Of a stretch of 8,852 nt of DNA, positions 1 through 6,048 are shown in pieces (position 1 is the first letter of the stretch; each line of letters starts with the position of its first letter). Source of the DNA: DAIPHL01 sp036771375. Its GTDB lineage: Bacteria > Synergistota > Synergistia > Synergistales > Synergistaceae. The notes beneath the pieces are model-generated. The model did no database searches and was not told the origin of the DNA. It saw nothing but the letters and a program-made list of their open reading frames with translations. Position numbers and translations under genes: made by a program. The stretch spans positions 1-8,852 of the forward strand of contig DAIPHL010000099.1 of NCBI GenBank assembly GCA_036771375.1, given 5' to 3'.

Positions 1-15
1 GGTCGGCGGCCTGGG

Positions 16-948
16 TTATCCCTTCCTGCGGAGGAGGAACACGCCTGCACCGGCGAGCGCGAGCCCACCGAGAGCACCCGACGCGCCGAGCCCGTCACAA
101 CCGCCGCCTCCACCCTCTTCGGCGGGGGCATTCGGCACGTCGACGATCAAGGTCGAGGCATAATAATCGAACATCCTGTCCGTACCCGCAGGGGGCCTTT
201 GATACATGATCCCGAAACAGTTGTATCCCGGGTTTTTAATGGTGAACTGGAAAGTCCCGTCTTTTTCGGTGGTCGCAACCTCGGTCGTGTTCGTGGGTCC
301 CTCGTCCCCCATCACCCTCGGAGATTTTTCGTCCGCCCACTCGATCTTCGCCCCACCGAGGGGCTCCCCTTTGAACAGCGCCTTGAAACGAACCGTCTTC
401 CCCGCTGCGAACTCGGCCACTTCGCTCAAGGGTACGATCTCGAGCACATCGCTGCCGCCTACGGCCTTGATGGACAGGCCATCCGCTTTCGCGTTCAATA
501 TCTGTTTGGAGTAACCCCAATAATGTAGTTTCATCTTTGGAGAAGGCACATAGGTGACATCACTTACCCTCGCATCCAAGACGACCGTGCCTTCTTTGCC
601 CAGAACCGCCTCCGACACATGGGAGTCCGTTCCTTTTTCTATCTCAACGCCCGGTTCGTCGTGCTCACGAAACGCAGGAAACGGCAAGGTCGTTCCGTCG
701 TTGTAGAGAAAGCGAGCGGAGAATATGTCGGAGCCCAACTTCAGATGCGCCGCGCCCGCCTGAACCTTCAAAAACTCCTCCGTGAAGGTCACCTTTGCCG
801 TGTGCGTACTTCCGACCGGAACGACGTGTGTTTTCACATCGGGGACAATCGAGAAGAAGTGCGCTTCCGCCGGCTTGATGCAAAAACAGAAGAGAAAGGC
901 CGCGAAGACGACAACCGGTGTCGATTTCCACCTTCGAGACAACATCAT
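16..948 (-). CDS. Secreted DUF4198-like protein with Synerg-CTERM-type anchor
   Basis: This 310-residue protein is probably exported and anchored at the cell surface. Residues 1-29 form a signal peptide (basic start, hydrophobic core about 11-23, AEA cleavage motif). Cleavage there would leave His30 as the first mature residue, followed by FFSIVPD, as in DUF4198 and related periplasmic proteins linked to nickel or cobalt uptake. More histidines lie at 41, 49, 68, 96, 110 and 142. The C-terminus (about 279-310) has GGGGGC with Cys284, a small hydrophobic segment and a final RRKG, matching the layout of the Synergistota sorting signal. The start is ATG at 948 or the adjacent ATG at 945, behind a GGGGGTG ribosome site (953-959); 945 gives the better spacing. 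It lies 343 bp after the biosynthetic block and may have its own promoter. The family call is by resemblance; a role in cobalt handling is inferred from context. Confidence 0.8.
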   Translation of the reverse strand: MMLSRRWKSTPVVVFAAFLFCFCIKPAEAHFFSIVPDVKTHVVPVGSTHTAKVTFTEEFLKVQAGAAHLKLGSDIFSARFLYNDGTTLPFPAFREHDEPGVEIEKGTDSHVSEAVLGKEGTVVLDARVSDVTYVPSPKMKLHYWGYSKQILNAKADGLSIKAVGGSDVLEIVPLSEVAEFAAGKTVRFKALFKGEPLGGAKIEWADEKSPRVMGDEGPTNTTEVATTEKDGTFQFTIKNPGYNCFGIMYQRPPAGTDRMFDYYASTLIVDVPNAPAEEGGGGGCDGLGASGALGGLALAGAGVFLLRRKG

Positions 949-1056
949 GCAACACCCCCTGTAAAATGATTCGTTTCGCCCTGCAAGGTACTCGCTCTGT
1001 CCGGCCCCCCTCTTTCCTAAAAGTTAGCCTCCCCTTACTCGCGGCTATGTTAGAAG

Positions 1057-1083
1057 TCTATAACAACAGTTTTCCTCCGTCAA
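1057..1083 (-). promoter_or_regulatory. Candidate promoter for the DUF4198-like gene
   Basis: On the minus strand TTGACG (1078-1083) is followed after 15 bases by TATAGA (1057-1062). Both boxes are close to the sigma70 consensus, but the spacer is shorter than the usual 16 to 18. The site is about 110 bases upstream of the start codon at 945-948. It would give the secreted protein expression separate from the biosynthetic operon. The call rests on motif match alone. Confidence 0.35.
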
Positions 1084-1110
1084 GACCCGCCTGTGAATGT
1101 CGAAAGAGAG

Positions 1111-1186
1111 CCGTGGCGTGATCTCGCCAAGGCGCCACACAACGATGCGCGTTTTTCAATCGGAAACGAGCAACACCACGCCACGG
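1111..1186 (-). repeat. 10-bp inverted repeat with alternative pairing; possible terminator or leader
   Basis: On the minus strand CCGTGGCGTG (1177-1186) is exactly complementary to CACGCCACGG (1111-1120), with 56 bases between. The CGCCAC core of the second arm can also pair with GTGGCG at 1133-1138, making a shorter 6-bp hairpin with a 14-base loop. The two pairings exclude each other. The second arm is followed by CTCTCTTTC, a weak pyrimidine tract, so this could terminate transcription leaving cobA-hemD. The long loop and mixed tract make it a poor classical terminator. Confidence 0.4.
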
Positions 1187-1291
1187 ATTGGGACGTTTGG
1201 TTACAGGGGATTTTGCGTCGACAAAGGCTGAACAGAATGGACGATGCGTTCCGTGCGTCGCGATCTTTCCATTTCCTTCCGTTTCTTGATC

Positions 1292-2767
1292 TTATCGGCG
1301 GACCGCCGAGAGCGTCTCCACAAGGCCGGATATGTCGGGAGTGCAAAGTCTCCTCGCGGGTCGCCCGAAAACCTCCTCGATCGTCTTCGCACAGACGCTT
1401 CCCCACGCGATCAGCTCGGCCCCCTCGGGAGGCGCGCCGATCGCTCTGGAATAGGTTTCGACCAGAGCGGAGCTTCCGAAGACCACGGCATCCACGCCGC
1501 AACTCGCCCACTGCTCCCTCATGATCTCGATACCAGGCACGTCGCGCTCGACCATCCGATACGTAGCAAGAGACTTCACGACGGCGCCCGCAGCACGCGC
1601 GGCCTTCAGTGCCACATGCGACGATCGTTCGTTCCGCGCGAAGACGACCGATTCGCCTGCGCACACGACCCTGCCGAGAAGCACGGCGAGCCCCTCGCTC
1701 GAACCGTCTGCGGTGCACTCCGGTGGAATCCCGATCGAACGAAGGGCTTCCGCCGTCCCCTCTCCGAGGGCGACGATCCGTCCTCCGATCTTTCTCAGAT
1801 CCCCCGCAATTCGTATCAGTTCGCCCGGACCGCGTGGACTGGTGAGGACCAGCCAGTCCGCGGACTCGACCGCGTCGCGTGCCGCCGCGAGGTCCTCCGG
1901 TTCCAGTGATTCCATGCGCAACAACGGCAAACCGTAACAGTCGGCTCCCAACTCCTCCAGCGCTCGACCAGTCCGCCAACACTCCGGGTAAGGCCGGCAG
2001 ACCACGATCTGCATCCCACAAAGCGGGGCGGTTTGCGGGCTCCCGCAGAGCCCCGCTTTCGCCGTCTCCCCCAGATAGATCACCGCCGGGCTGACGAGCG
2101 CCCCCCTTCGCGCCAGGGCACAGATCTCGGACAGGGTCCCATCCGTCCGAGCCGCCCTTCCCCAGCCCCCCCAGGAAATCACACTGACCGGGCTTTCGGG
2201 GTCTTTCCCCAACGAGACGAGGCGATCGCCGATCTCCGCAAACGCGGAGGTCCCCATGTACAGCGCCACCGTACCCGTCGCGAGCGCGATCTGACGCCAG
2301 AAGGCGTCGTCGTCCGGCAGAGGACCACAGCGTCTGTGCCCCGTCGCGAGCATCACCGACGACGTCGATTCCCTGTGCGTCACGGGAATGCCGCAGGAGA
2401 GCGCTCCACCGAGGGCGGAGGTGATCCCGGGGATCGCCCGCCAGAGAACGCCGGCGCTGGAAAGCGCGCACGCCTCCTCTCCACCGCGGCCGAAGACGAA
2501 GGGGTCCCCTCCCTTCAGACGAACGACCGCTTCTCCCGTCCGTCCAAGCTCGACCAGAAGTTCGTTGATCCCGCTCTGCGACATCGAATGATATCGCTCC
2601 CTCTTGCCGACAGGGTAAAATCGGCACGTATCCGGAGCGAGCTGCAGGATGTCCGGATGAATCAGCCTGTCGTAGATGATATGCTGCGCCGCCGCGATGC
2701 AATCCGCCGCCGCGATCGTAAGCAGACGCGGCGAGCCGCATCCGGCCCCCACCAGGGTAACACTCAT
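1292..2767 (-). CDS. cobA-hemD: CobA-HemD fusion: uroporphyrinogen-III C-methyltransferase / uroporphyrinogen-III synthase
   Basis: This 491-residue cytosolic protein should carry two activities. HemD (about 252-491) closes hydroxymethylbilane to uroporphyrinogen III, and CobA (about 1-245) adds methyl groups at C2 and C7 from S-adenosylmethionine to give precorrin-2. The methyltransferase half shows VGAGCGSPRLLT at 6-17, RLKGGDPFVFGRGGEE at 83-98, PGIT at 113-116 and VTHR at 129-132. The synthase half shows LTSPRGPGE at 308-316, FARNERSS at 376-383, VVFGSSA at 428-434 and IAWGS at 453-457. ATG at 2767 is supported by GGAGG at 2775-2779, 7 bases upstream, and by a 4-bp ATGA overlap with the previous gene; the frame is open further upstream, but that stretch is antisense-like shadow. 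CobA-HemD fusions are known in anaerobic bacteria. The SAM loop reads GAGCGS where GAGPGD is usual. Confidence 0.95.
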   Translation of the reverse strand: MSVTLVGAGCGSPRLLTIAAADCIAAAQHIIYDRLIHPDILQLAPDTCRFYPVGKRERYHSMSQSGINELLVELGRTGEAVVRLKGGDPFVFGRGGEEACALSSAGVLWRAIPGITSALGGALSCGIPVTHRESTSSVMLATGHRRCGPLPDDDAFWRQIALATGTVALYMGTSAFAEIGDRLVSLGKDPESPVSVISWGGWGRAARTDGTLSEICALARRGALVSPAVIYLGETAKAGLCGSPQTAPLCGMQIVVCRPYPECWRTGRALEELGADCYGLPLLRMESLEPEDLAAARDAVESADWLVLTSPRGPGELIRIAGDLRKIGGRIVALGEGTAEALRSIGIPPECTADGSSEGLAVLLGRVVCAGESVVFARNERSSHVALKAARAAGAVVKSLATYRMVERDVPGIEIMREQWASCGVDAVVFGSSALVETYSRAIGAPPEGAELIAWGSVCAKTIEEVFGRPARRLCTPDISGLVETLSAVRR

Positions 2768-4212
2768 GTTCTTTCCTCCATCCTTGCCTCTCCTCCACAG
2801 AGAGACGAGAGCTCTCGTACCAGCGGAAGAGGCGCCATCTTTCTCCAAAGCGCTTCGGCAAGCGCTCTCGCGTCTTCGTCCGAGGCGACCGCCCCGCTTT
2901 TCTCCACAAGCACGAACTCCTCCTCCGGGTTCTCCATGGGGCGAATCGAGTAGACTGCCGCCACAAGGCGCATCCTCCCCTCCGAAAACGACGCCCCGAC
3001 CCCGAGGGGACAGATGCAGCCAAAGCCGAGCAAGGACAGAAGCGCCCGCTCCGCGGTGATTTCGTACCATGTCTTTCGATCGTTCAGCGACCTCGCGATG
3101 TCGTCCATCCTGGACCCTGACACCGTCTCGATGGCCACCGCGCCCTGTCCCGCCGCGGTGACGAAGGGCAGGCGCCTCGCGTTCGGAAGGTCCATGCCGA
3201 GCCTGTCCAACCCCGCCTCCGCCAGAAGCAGTGCATCCACTTCACCGCTCTCGAGCTTTTTCAGTCTTGTCTCGACGTTGCCACGACAGGTCACGCAGCG
3301 GAGATCCCTTCTGACGATCCGGACCTGTGCCCTTCTCCTCAGGCTCGAAGTTCCCACGATCGCACCCGGCGGCAACTCCTCCAGAGAGCGCCCGTCGCGG
3401 GTGACGACGACGTCGTAGACGGACGCCCGTTTCAGAACGGCCGACAGAACACACCGCCCGGGAAGCTCGACCGGCATGTCCTTCAGACTGTGCACCGCAC
3501 AATCGCCCACACCGGAGAGCAAACGATCCTCGAGCGCCTTCACGAAGGCGCCAAAACCGCCGAACTTCGCGAGGTCTTTTTTTCTGTCGAGATCCCCGTG
3601 GCTCGTGACGAGCATCTTTACCGCCTTCACGCCGATTCCACCGAGGAGATCGATCCACATGTCGGCCTGTGCCACGGCAAGCGGGCTGTTCCTCGTCAGA
3701 ATCCCGACGGCGTCCTGCACGTCCTCTCCGTCGACGGAGAGAGAGGCGTCCCTCTCTCTCTTCATCCGAACGATCTCCCTCTTCACGGCGGCCGCCCTCA
3801 CGGGATCCACGCCGCCGCTCGACACGCCGACATAGCAACCGTCCATCTCGAACTGGGCGCAGAGTGCAAAATCTCCCAGCTCCCCGCCAAAACAGCAGTC
3901 GACGAGACAGCCGCTCTCCCGGGCCAAATCCAAGAGCTCCTCCGCGCCTTCGCGCCGGACGGCGAGGATCGCAATCGGATGTCGAAGGAAGTCCTCGCGC
4001 TCGGCAGACCGTGCCAACCAGACGATCTGGCCGCCTCCTGCCAGATCGCGCAACGCCGCCGTCGCATCCGGTGCGACCAACGTGACGGCAGCGCCCGCAC
4101 CGAGCAGCGTTCGAACCTTCCGCTCCGCCACCGCGCCGCCTCCCACGACGAGAATCCCTCGCCGCTCGAGATTGACCGACACGATCAGCCTGTAAGCACC
4201 TCTTTTACTCAA
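2764..4212 (-). CDS. hemC: Precorrin-2 dehydrogenase (SirC/Met8-type) fused to porphobilinogen deaminase HemC
   Basis: This 482-residue protein joins two steps of uroporphyrinoid synthesis. Residues about 8-165 are a Met8/CysG-type NAD-binding domain that oxidises precorrin-2 to sirohydrochlorin: VVGGGAVAERKV at 22-33, Asp105 in CLVD at the expected catalytic position, and VSSGG at 130-134. Residues about 168-482 are HemC, which polymerises four porphobilinogens: TRNSPLAVAQA at 173-183, HSLKDMP at 241-247 (catalytic Asp245), GTSSLRR at 287-293, RGNVETR at 310-316 and Cys399 in GFGCICPLG for the dipyrromethane cofactor. The frame is open far upstream, but that part overlaps another gene antisense-like and lacks domain sense. 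TTG at 4212, behind GGAGG with 8-base spacing, is the best start. The Met8 part is short and lacks most of its usual C-terminal helical region. Lys59 of E. coli HemC is Phe220 here. Confidence 0.93.
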   Translation of the reverse strand: MSKRGAYRLIVSVNLERRGILVVGGGAVAERKVRTLLGAGAAVTLVAPDATAALRDLAGGGQIVWLARSAEREDFLRHPIAILAVRREGAEELLDLARESGCLVDCCFGGELGDFALCAQFEMDGCYVGVSSGGVDPVRAAAVKREIVRMKRERDASLSVDGEDVQDAVGILTRNSPLAVAQADMWIDLLGGIGVKAVKMLVTSHGDLDRKKDLAKFGGFGAFVKALEDRLLSGVGDCAVHSLKDMPVELPGRCVLSAVLKRASVYDVVVTRDGRSLEELPPGAIVGTSSLRRRAQVRIVRRDLRCVTCRGNVETRLKKLESGEVDALLLAEAGLDRLGMDLPNARRLPFVTAAGQGAVAIETVSGSRMDDIARSLNDRKTWYEITAERALLSLLGFGCICPLGVGASFSEGRMRLVAAVYSIRPMENPEEEFVLVEKSGAVASDEDARALAEALWRKMAPLPLVRELSSLCGGEARMEERT

Positions 4213-4220
4213 TCTACCAA

Positions 4221-4225
4221 CCTCC
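4221..4225 (-). promoter_or_regulatory. Ribosome binding site deciding the TTG start of the fused gene
   Basis: GGAGG lies 8 bases before TTG at 4210-4212. No ATG or GTG with comparable support lies between the upstream stop codon and the dinucleotide-binding motif. The resulting N-terminus, MSKRGAYRL, places the first strand where Met8/CysG proteins begin. Confidence 0.75.
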
Positions 4226-4258
4226 AACCAAAAGAACGAAAAGACCCGACCCCTCTTG

Positions 4259-4274
4259 CGGACGCGCCCGTCCG
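4259..4274 (-). repeat. Small GC hairpin directly after a stop codon
   Basis: On the minus strand CGGACG (4269-4274) pairs with CGTCCG (4259-4264) across a GGCG loop. It begins at the base after the TGA of the membrane protein gene. No T tract follows directly, so it is not a standard intrinsic terminator. It may stabilise the 3' end or be fortuitous in GC-rich DNA. Confidence 0.35.
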
Positions 4275-5255
4275 TCACAACGTTGCAAGCCACACGAGCA
4301 ACACCGTCAGGAGCTCCAAGGAGAGCTGTGTCCTCACATGCCATTTGACGAGACCGGGCATCAGCTCGCCCGGGAATATCCCCATCCAGTACCCGACGTT
4401 CTGCCGCATGGTACGCGTGATCGCGCCGACCATGTTTCCCACCACCAATGCGAGCACGGCCTGCGCCACGGTCATCTTTCCGGCGGCGAGCGCGCCCCCC
4501 GCCGAGGAAAGCGCCGCCGTAACGTGGGCGAGGGCGCTCGCCGCAACCGCCCACCCCTCGGCGGGGAGGAAGGAGGCGAGCCCCCACTTCGCCACATGAT
4601 CGGTGAACAAGCGCTCCACCCACGGCATCAGCGCATAGGTGAGGGCGAAAAATCCCCAGGCCCAGGGAAGGGAGCATTTCATCGTCTTCAAAAGCCGCTT
4701 CCTCCGCGTCCTCGCGTCGAACTTCGGCGCACCCGCCCTGTCCTCCGCCGGAAGGAAGGGGGAGTCCACTTTTCTCTTTCCACGTCCGTGGAGCACGAGG
4801 AGGGTGACGACCCAGAGAAAACGCACCCCGCTGCGGACGATGAGGATCGCAGCGTAGACGAGACCTGCCCGACCGGCGATTCCCGCCGCCATGGCGGCGG
4901 TCCCGACCCATCGGCGCAGGTATCCGGGAAAGGCGAGCGCCAACGTCCCGAACGTCGCCTCCTCTCTGTCGATCTCCCCGTTCGCATAGCTGGTCGATAT
5001 CAACGCGGCCGCCGAACGGGACGATCCCAACGCAAGCATCAACGCACCCGCGATCTTCCGGTGAATCCCCCAGCGGGCGAGCGTCGGGACGAGCGGCGCA
5101 AAAAGCTTGTCCACGATGCCGAGGCTCAGGACGATCTCCCCGGTCACAAGCCCCAGGACGATGTTGACCGTCAACACGACCTCGGCCCGCAAGAGATTCG
5201 TCAGAAACGACCGGAACGCCCCCAGATCGAAGGAAACCAACGACGCCGGATTCAT
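4275..5255 (-). CDS. Polytopic membrane protein, nucleoside-recognition (Gate) family-like
   Basis: This 326-residue integral membrane protein resembles nucleoside-recognition/Gate proteins, a fold also found in nucleoside transporters and in FeoB. Hydrophobic segments lie near 24-50, 66-90, 102-140, 143-157, 197-212, 236-258, 263-280 and 313-326, with a basic loop at about 157-192. The two halves look alike: GSSRSAAAL followed by LALAFPGYLRR (77-115), and LSSAGGALA followed by LALVVGNMVGAITR (249-281). That suggests duplicated Gate units. The ATG at 5255 is 10 bases after the cbiL stop; the ribosome site is weak (GAGAAG or a distant AAGGA), so translation may be coupled. Placement between cbiL and the precorrin-2 genes suggests transport of cobalt, a corrin precursor or a nucleoside-like lower-ligand compound. 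The family is called from pattern, and the substrate is unknown. Confidence 0.75.
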   Translation of the reverse strand: MNPASLVSFDLGAFRSFLTNLLRAEVVLTVNIVLGLVTGEIVLSLGIVDKLFAPLVPTLARWGIHRKIAGALMLALGSSRSAAALISTSYANGEIDREEATFGTLALAFPGYLRRWVGTAAMAAGIAGRAGLVYAAILIVRSGVRFLWVVTLLVLHGRGKRKVDSPFLPAEDRAGAPKFDARTRRKRLLKTMKCSLPWAWGFFALTYALMPWVERLFTDHVAKWGLASFLPAEGWAVAASALAHVTAALSSAGGALAAGKMTVAQAVLALVVGNMVGAITRTMRQNVGYWMGIFPGELMPGLVKWHVRTQLSLELLTVLLVWLATL

Positions 5256-5265
5256 CCGCGTCTTC

Positions 5266-5970
5266 TCAATTCCTTCCCTTCCGCCAGAGCAACAGGACCG
5301 ACAGATAGTCCTCGGTCGGCTCGATCGCCCGCTCTCCCGTCAGGACGCTCTGCTCCGTCAAACCCGCCCGATGCACACGCACGCAGCGGCTCCACGGACC
5401 GGTCGAGCGGACGAGGTCGGGAAGAGTGTCCCCAAGAGCCGACGGTTTGTACAGGGCAACACAGTCCGAGGAGCGCATGCTCTCCGCCAAAAGCGCCCGT
5501 TCGCCGGAACCCGGCAGAATCGAGAGACGTTCGTCTCCGAGCGCCATGAACTCCCCGGCCACACCGGAGGCGAGCGAATGCGCCGAGATGCCGGGGATCA
5601 GTCGCAACGAGAGCGCGGAAGAGAGCTCACGCCAGATCGCATACAGATAGGCGATGGTGGCGTACAGGACCGAATCCCCGATGACGGGCAGGGCGATCCG
5701 CTCCGCTTTCTCCCAGACAGGGCGAAGCTCCTCCAGGCGGCGGCGAAGTTCTTCGTCCCGCCGCGCCTCGTCCCGCACCATCGGAAACCAAATTTCGTGC
5801 GTCTCGCGCGATCTGCCACGATGTCTGAAATAGATCTCTCCCGCCACGCTCGCACGCCCCGGAGCCGAGATCGGCAAAAAGACCGCGTCCGCCTCGTCGA
5901 TGGCCCGCAGAGCCCCCACCGTCACCAGGTCGGGATCCCCCGGTCCCATTCCAATGCCGTACAGAATCAT
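5266..5970 (-). CDS. cbiL: Cobalt-factor II / precorrin-2 C20-methyltransferase
   Basis: This 234-residue enzyme transfers a methyl group from S-adenosylmethionine to C20 of the corrin precursor, the first methylation after cobalt insertion in the anaerobic route. It has the tetrapyrrole methylase fold: LYGIGMGPGDPDLVTV at 3-18 is the glycine-rich N-terminal motif, VIGDSVLYAT at 96-105 is the second SAM-contact loop, and LIPGISAHS at 124-132 is the third. Length is normal for the family. The ATG at 5970 follows GGAG at 5980-5983 with 9 bases between. It sits 78 bp after cbiG-cbiH-cbiJ and 10 bp before the membrane protein gene. CbiL and CobI are hard to separate by sequence alone; CbiL is chosen because CbiG is encoded next door. 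It could also be named CobI. Confidence 0.93.
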   Translation of the reverse strand: MILYGIGMGPGDPDLVTVGALRAIDEADAVFLPISAPGRASVAGEIYFRHRGRSRETHEIWFPMVRDEARRDEELRRRLEELRPVWEKAERIALPVIGDSVLYATIAYLYAIWRELSSALSLRLIPGISAHSLASGVAGEFMALGDERLSILPGSGERALLAESMRSSDCVALYKPSALGDTLPDLVRSTGPWSRCVRVHRAGLTEQSVLTGERAIEPTEDYLSVLLLWRKGRN

Positions 5971-6048
5971 CCCGCATCACTCCAAAAAAATAAAATATAA
6001 AACCACGACGCAGGCGCGCCTCCTCACACCCTCCCGAAAGGACGAATT
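5971..6048 (-). other. 78-bp gap with an A/T-only run before cbiL
   Basis: This is the widest gap inside the biosynthetic block. It contains 19 consecutive A/T bases (5984-6002), striking in such GC-rich DNA, directly before the GGAG ribosome site of cbiL. On the minus strand it includes TATATT, but I see no matching -35 box. Upstream is a perfect AGGCGCGCCT palindrome with no loop, which cannot form a normal hairpin. It may be an unstructured translation-enhancing leader or an internal promoter. Confidence 0.45.

Larger units (their letters stand above)
949..1291. other. 343-bp intergenic region, no gene
   Basis: This is the only gap longer than 300 bases. No convincing coding frame is present. 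Reading on the minus strand it holds, in order: a 10-bp inverted repeat with a competing shorter pairing (1111-1186), a candidate sigma70-type promoter (1057-1083), a purine-rich leader and the ribosome site of the next gene (953-959). It is less GC-rich than the flanking genes near 1050-1080. I looked for the conserved B12 box and the core of a cobalamin riboswitch and did not find them. Confidence 0.7.

Noticed and set aside
949..1291. Cobalamin riboswitch
   Set aside because: A GATCACGCCACGG stretch faintly recalls part of the core, but the B12 box and the other conserved segments are missing in the expected order.
1080..3023. Minus-strand open frame of about 650 codons overlapping cobA-hemD
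   Set aside because: It is a shifted frame of the cobA-hemD gene with an Arg/Gly-rich product. The other frame contains all family motifs.
2768..3070. N-terminal extension of CobA-HemD to an upstream ATG
   Set aside because: It would cover the end of hemC in another frame. The ATGA overlap, GGAGG and the first CobA strand all point to 2767.
3490..4599. Plus-strand open frame of about 370 codons
   Set aside because: It lies antisense to the precorrin-2 dehydrogenase-hemC gene, whose motifs are clear. It has no recognisable motif of its own.
4213..4911. N-terminal extension of the dehydrogenase-hemC frame to an upstream ATG
   Set aside because: It would run through most of the membrane protein gene in another frame and add residues without domain sense. 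The TTG at 4212 with GGAGG fits the family start.
4338..5549. Long plus-strand open frame of about 400 codons
   Set aside because: It is antisense to the membrane protein and cbiL, is very rich in Arg, Pro and Gly, and shows no domain pattern. It is a by-product of GC-rich codon use in the minus-strand genes.
5971..6048. Intrinsic terminator between cbiG-cbiH-cbiJ and cbiL
   Set aside because: The T-rich run is present on the minus strand, but the preceding AGGCGCGCCT palindrome has no room for a loop and no other good stem is visible.
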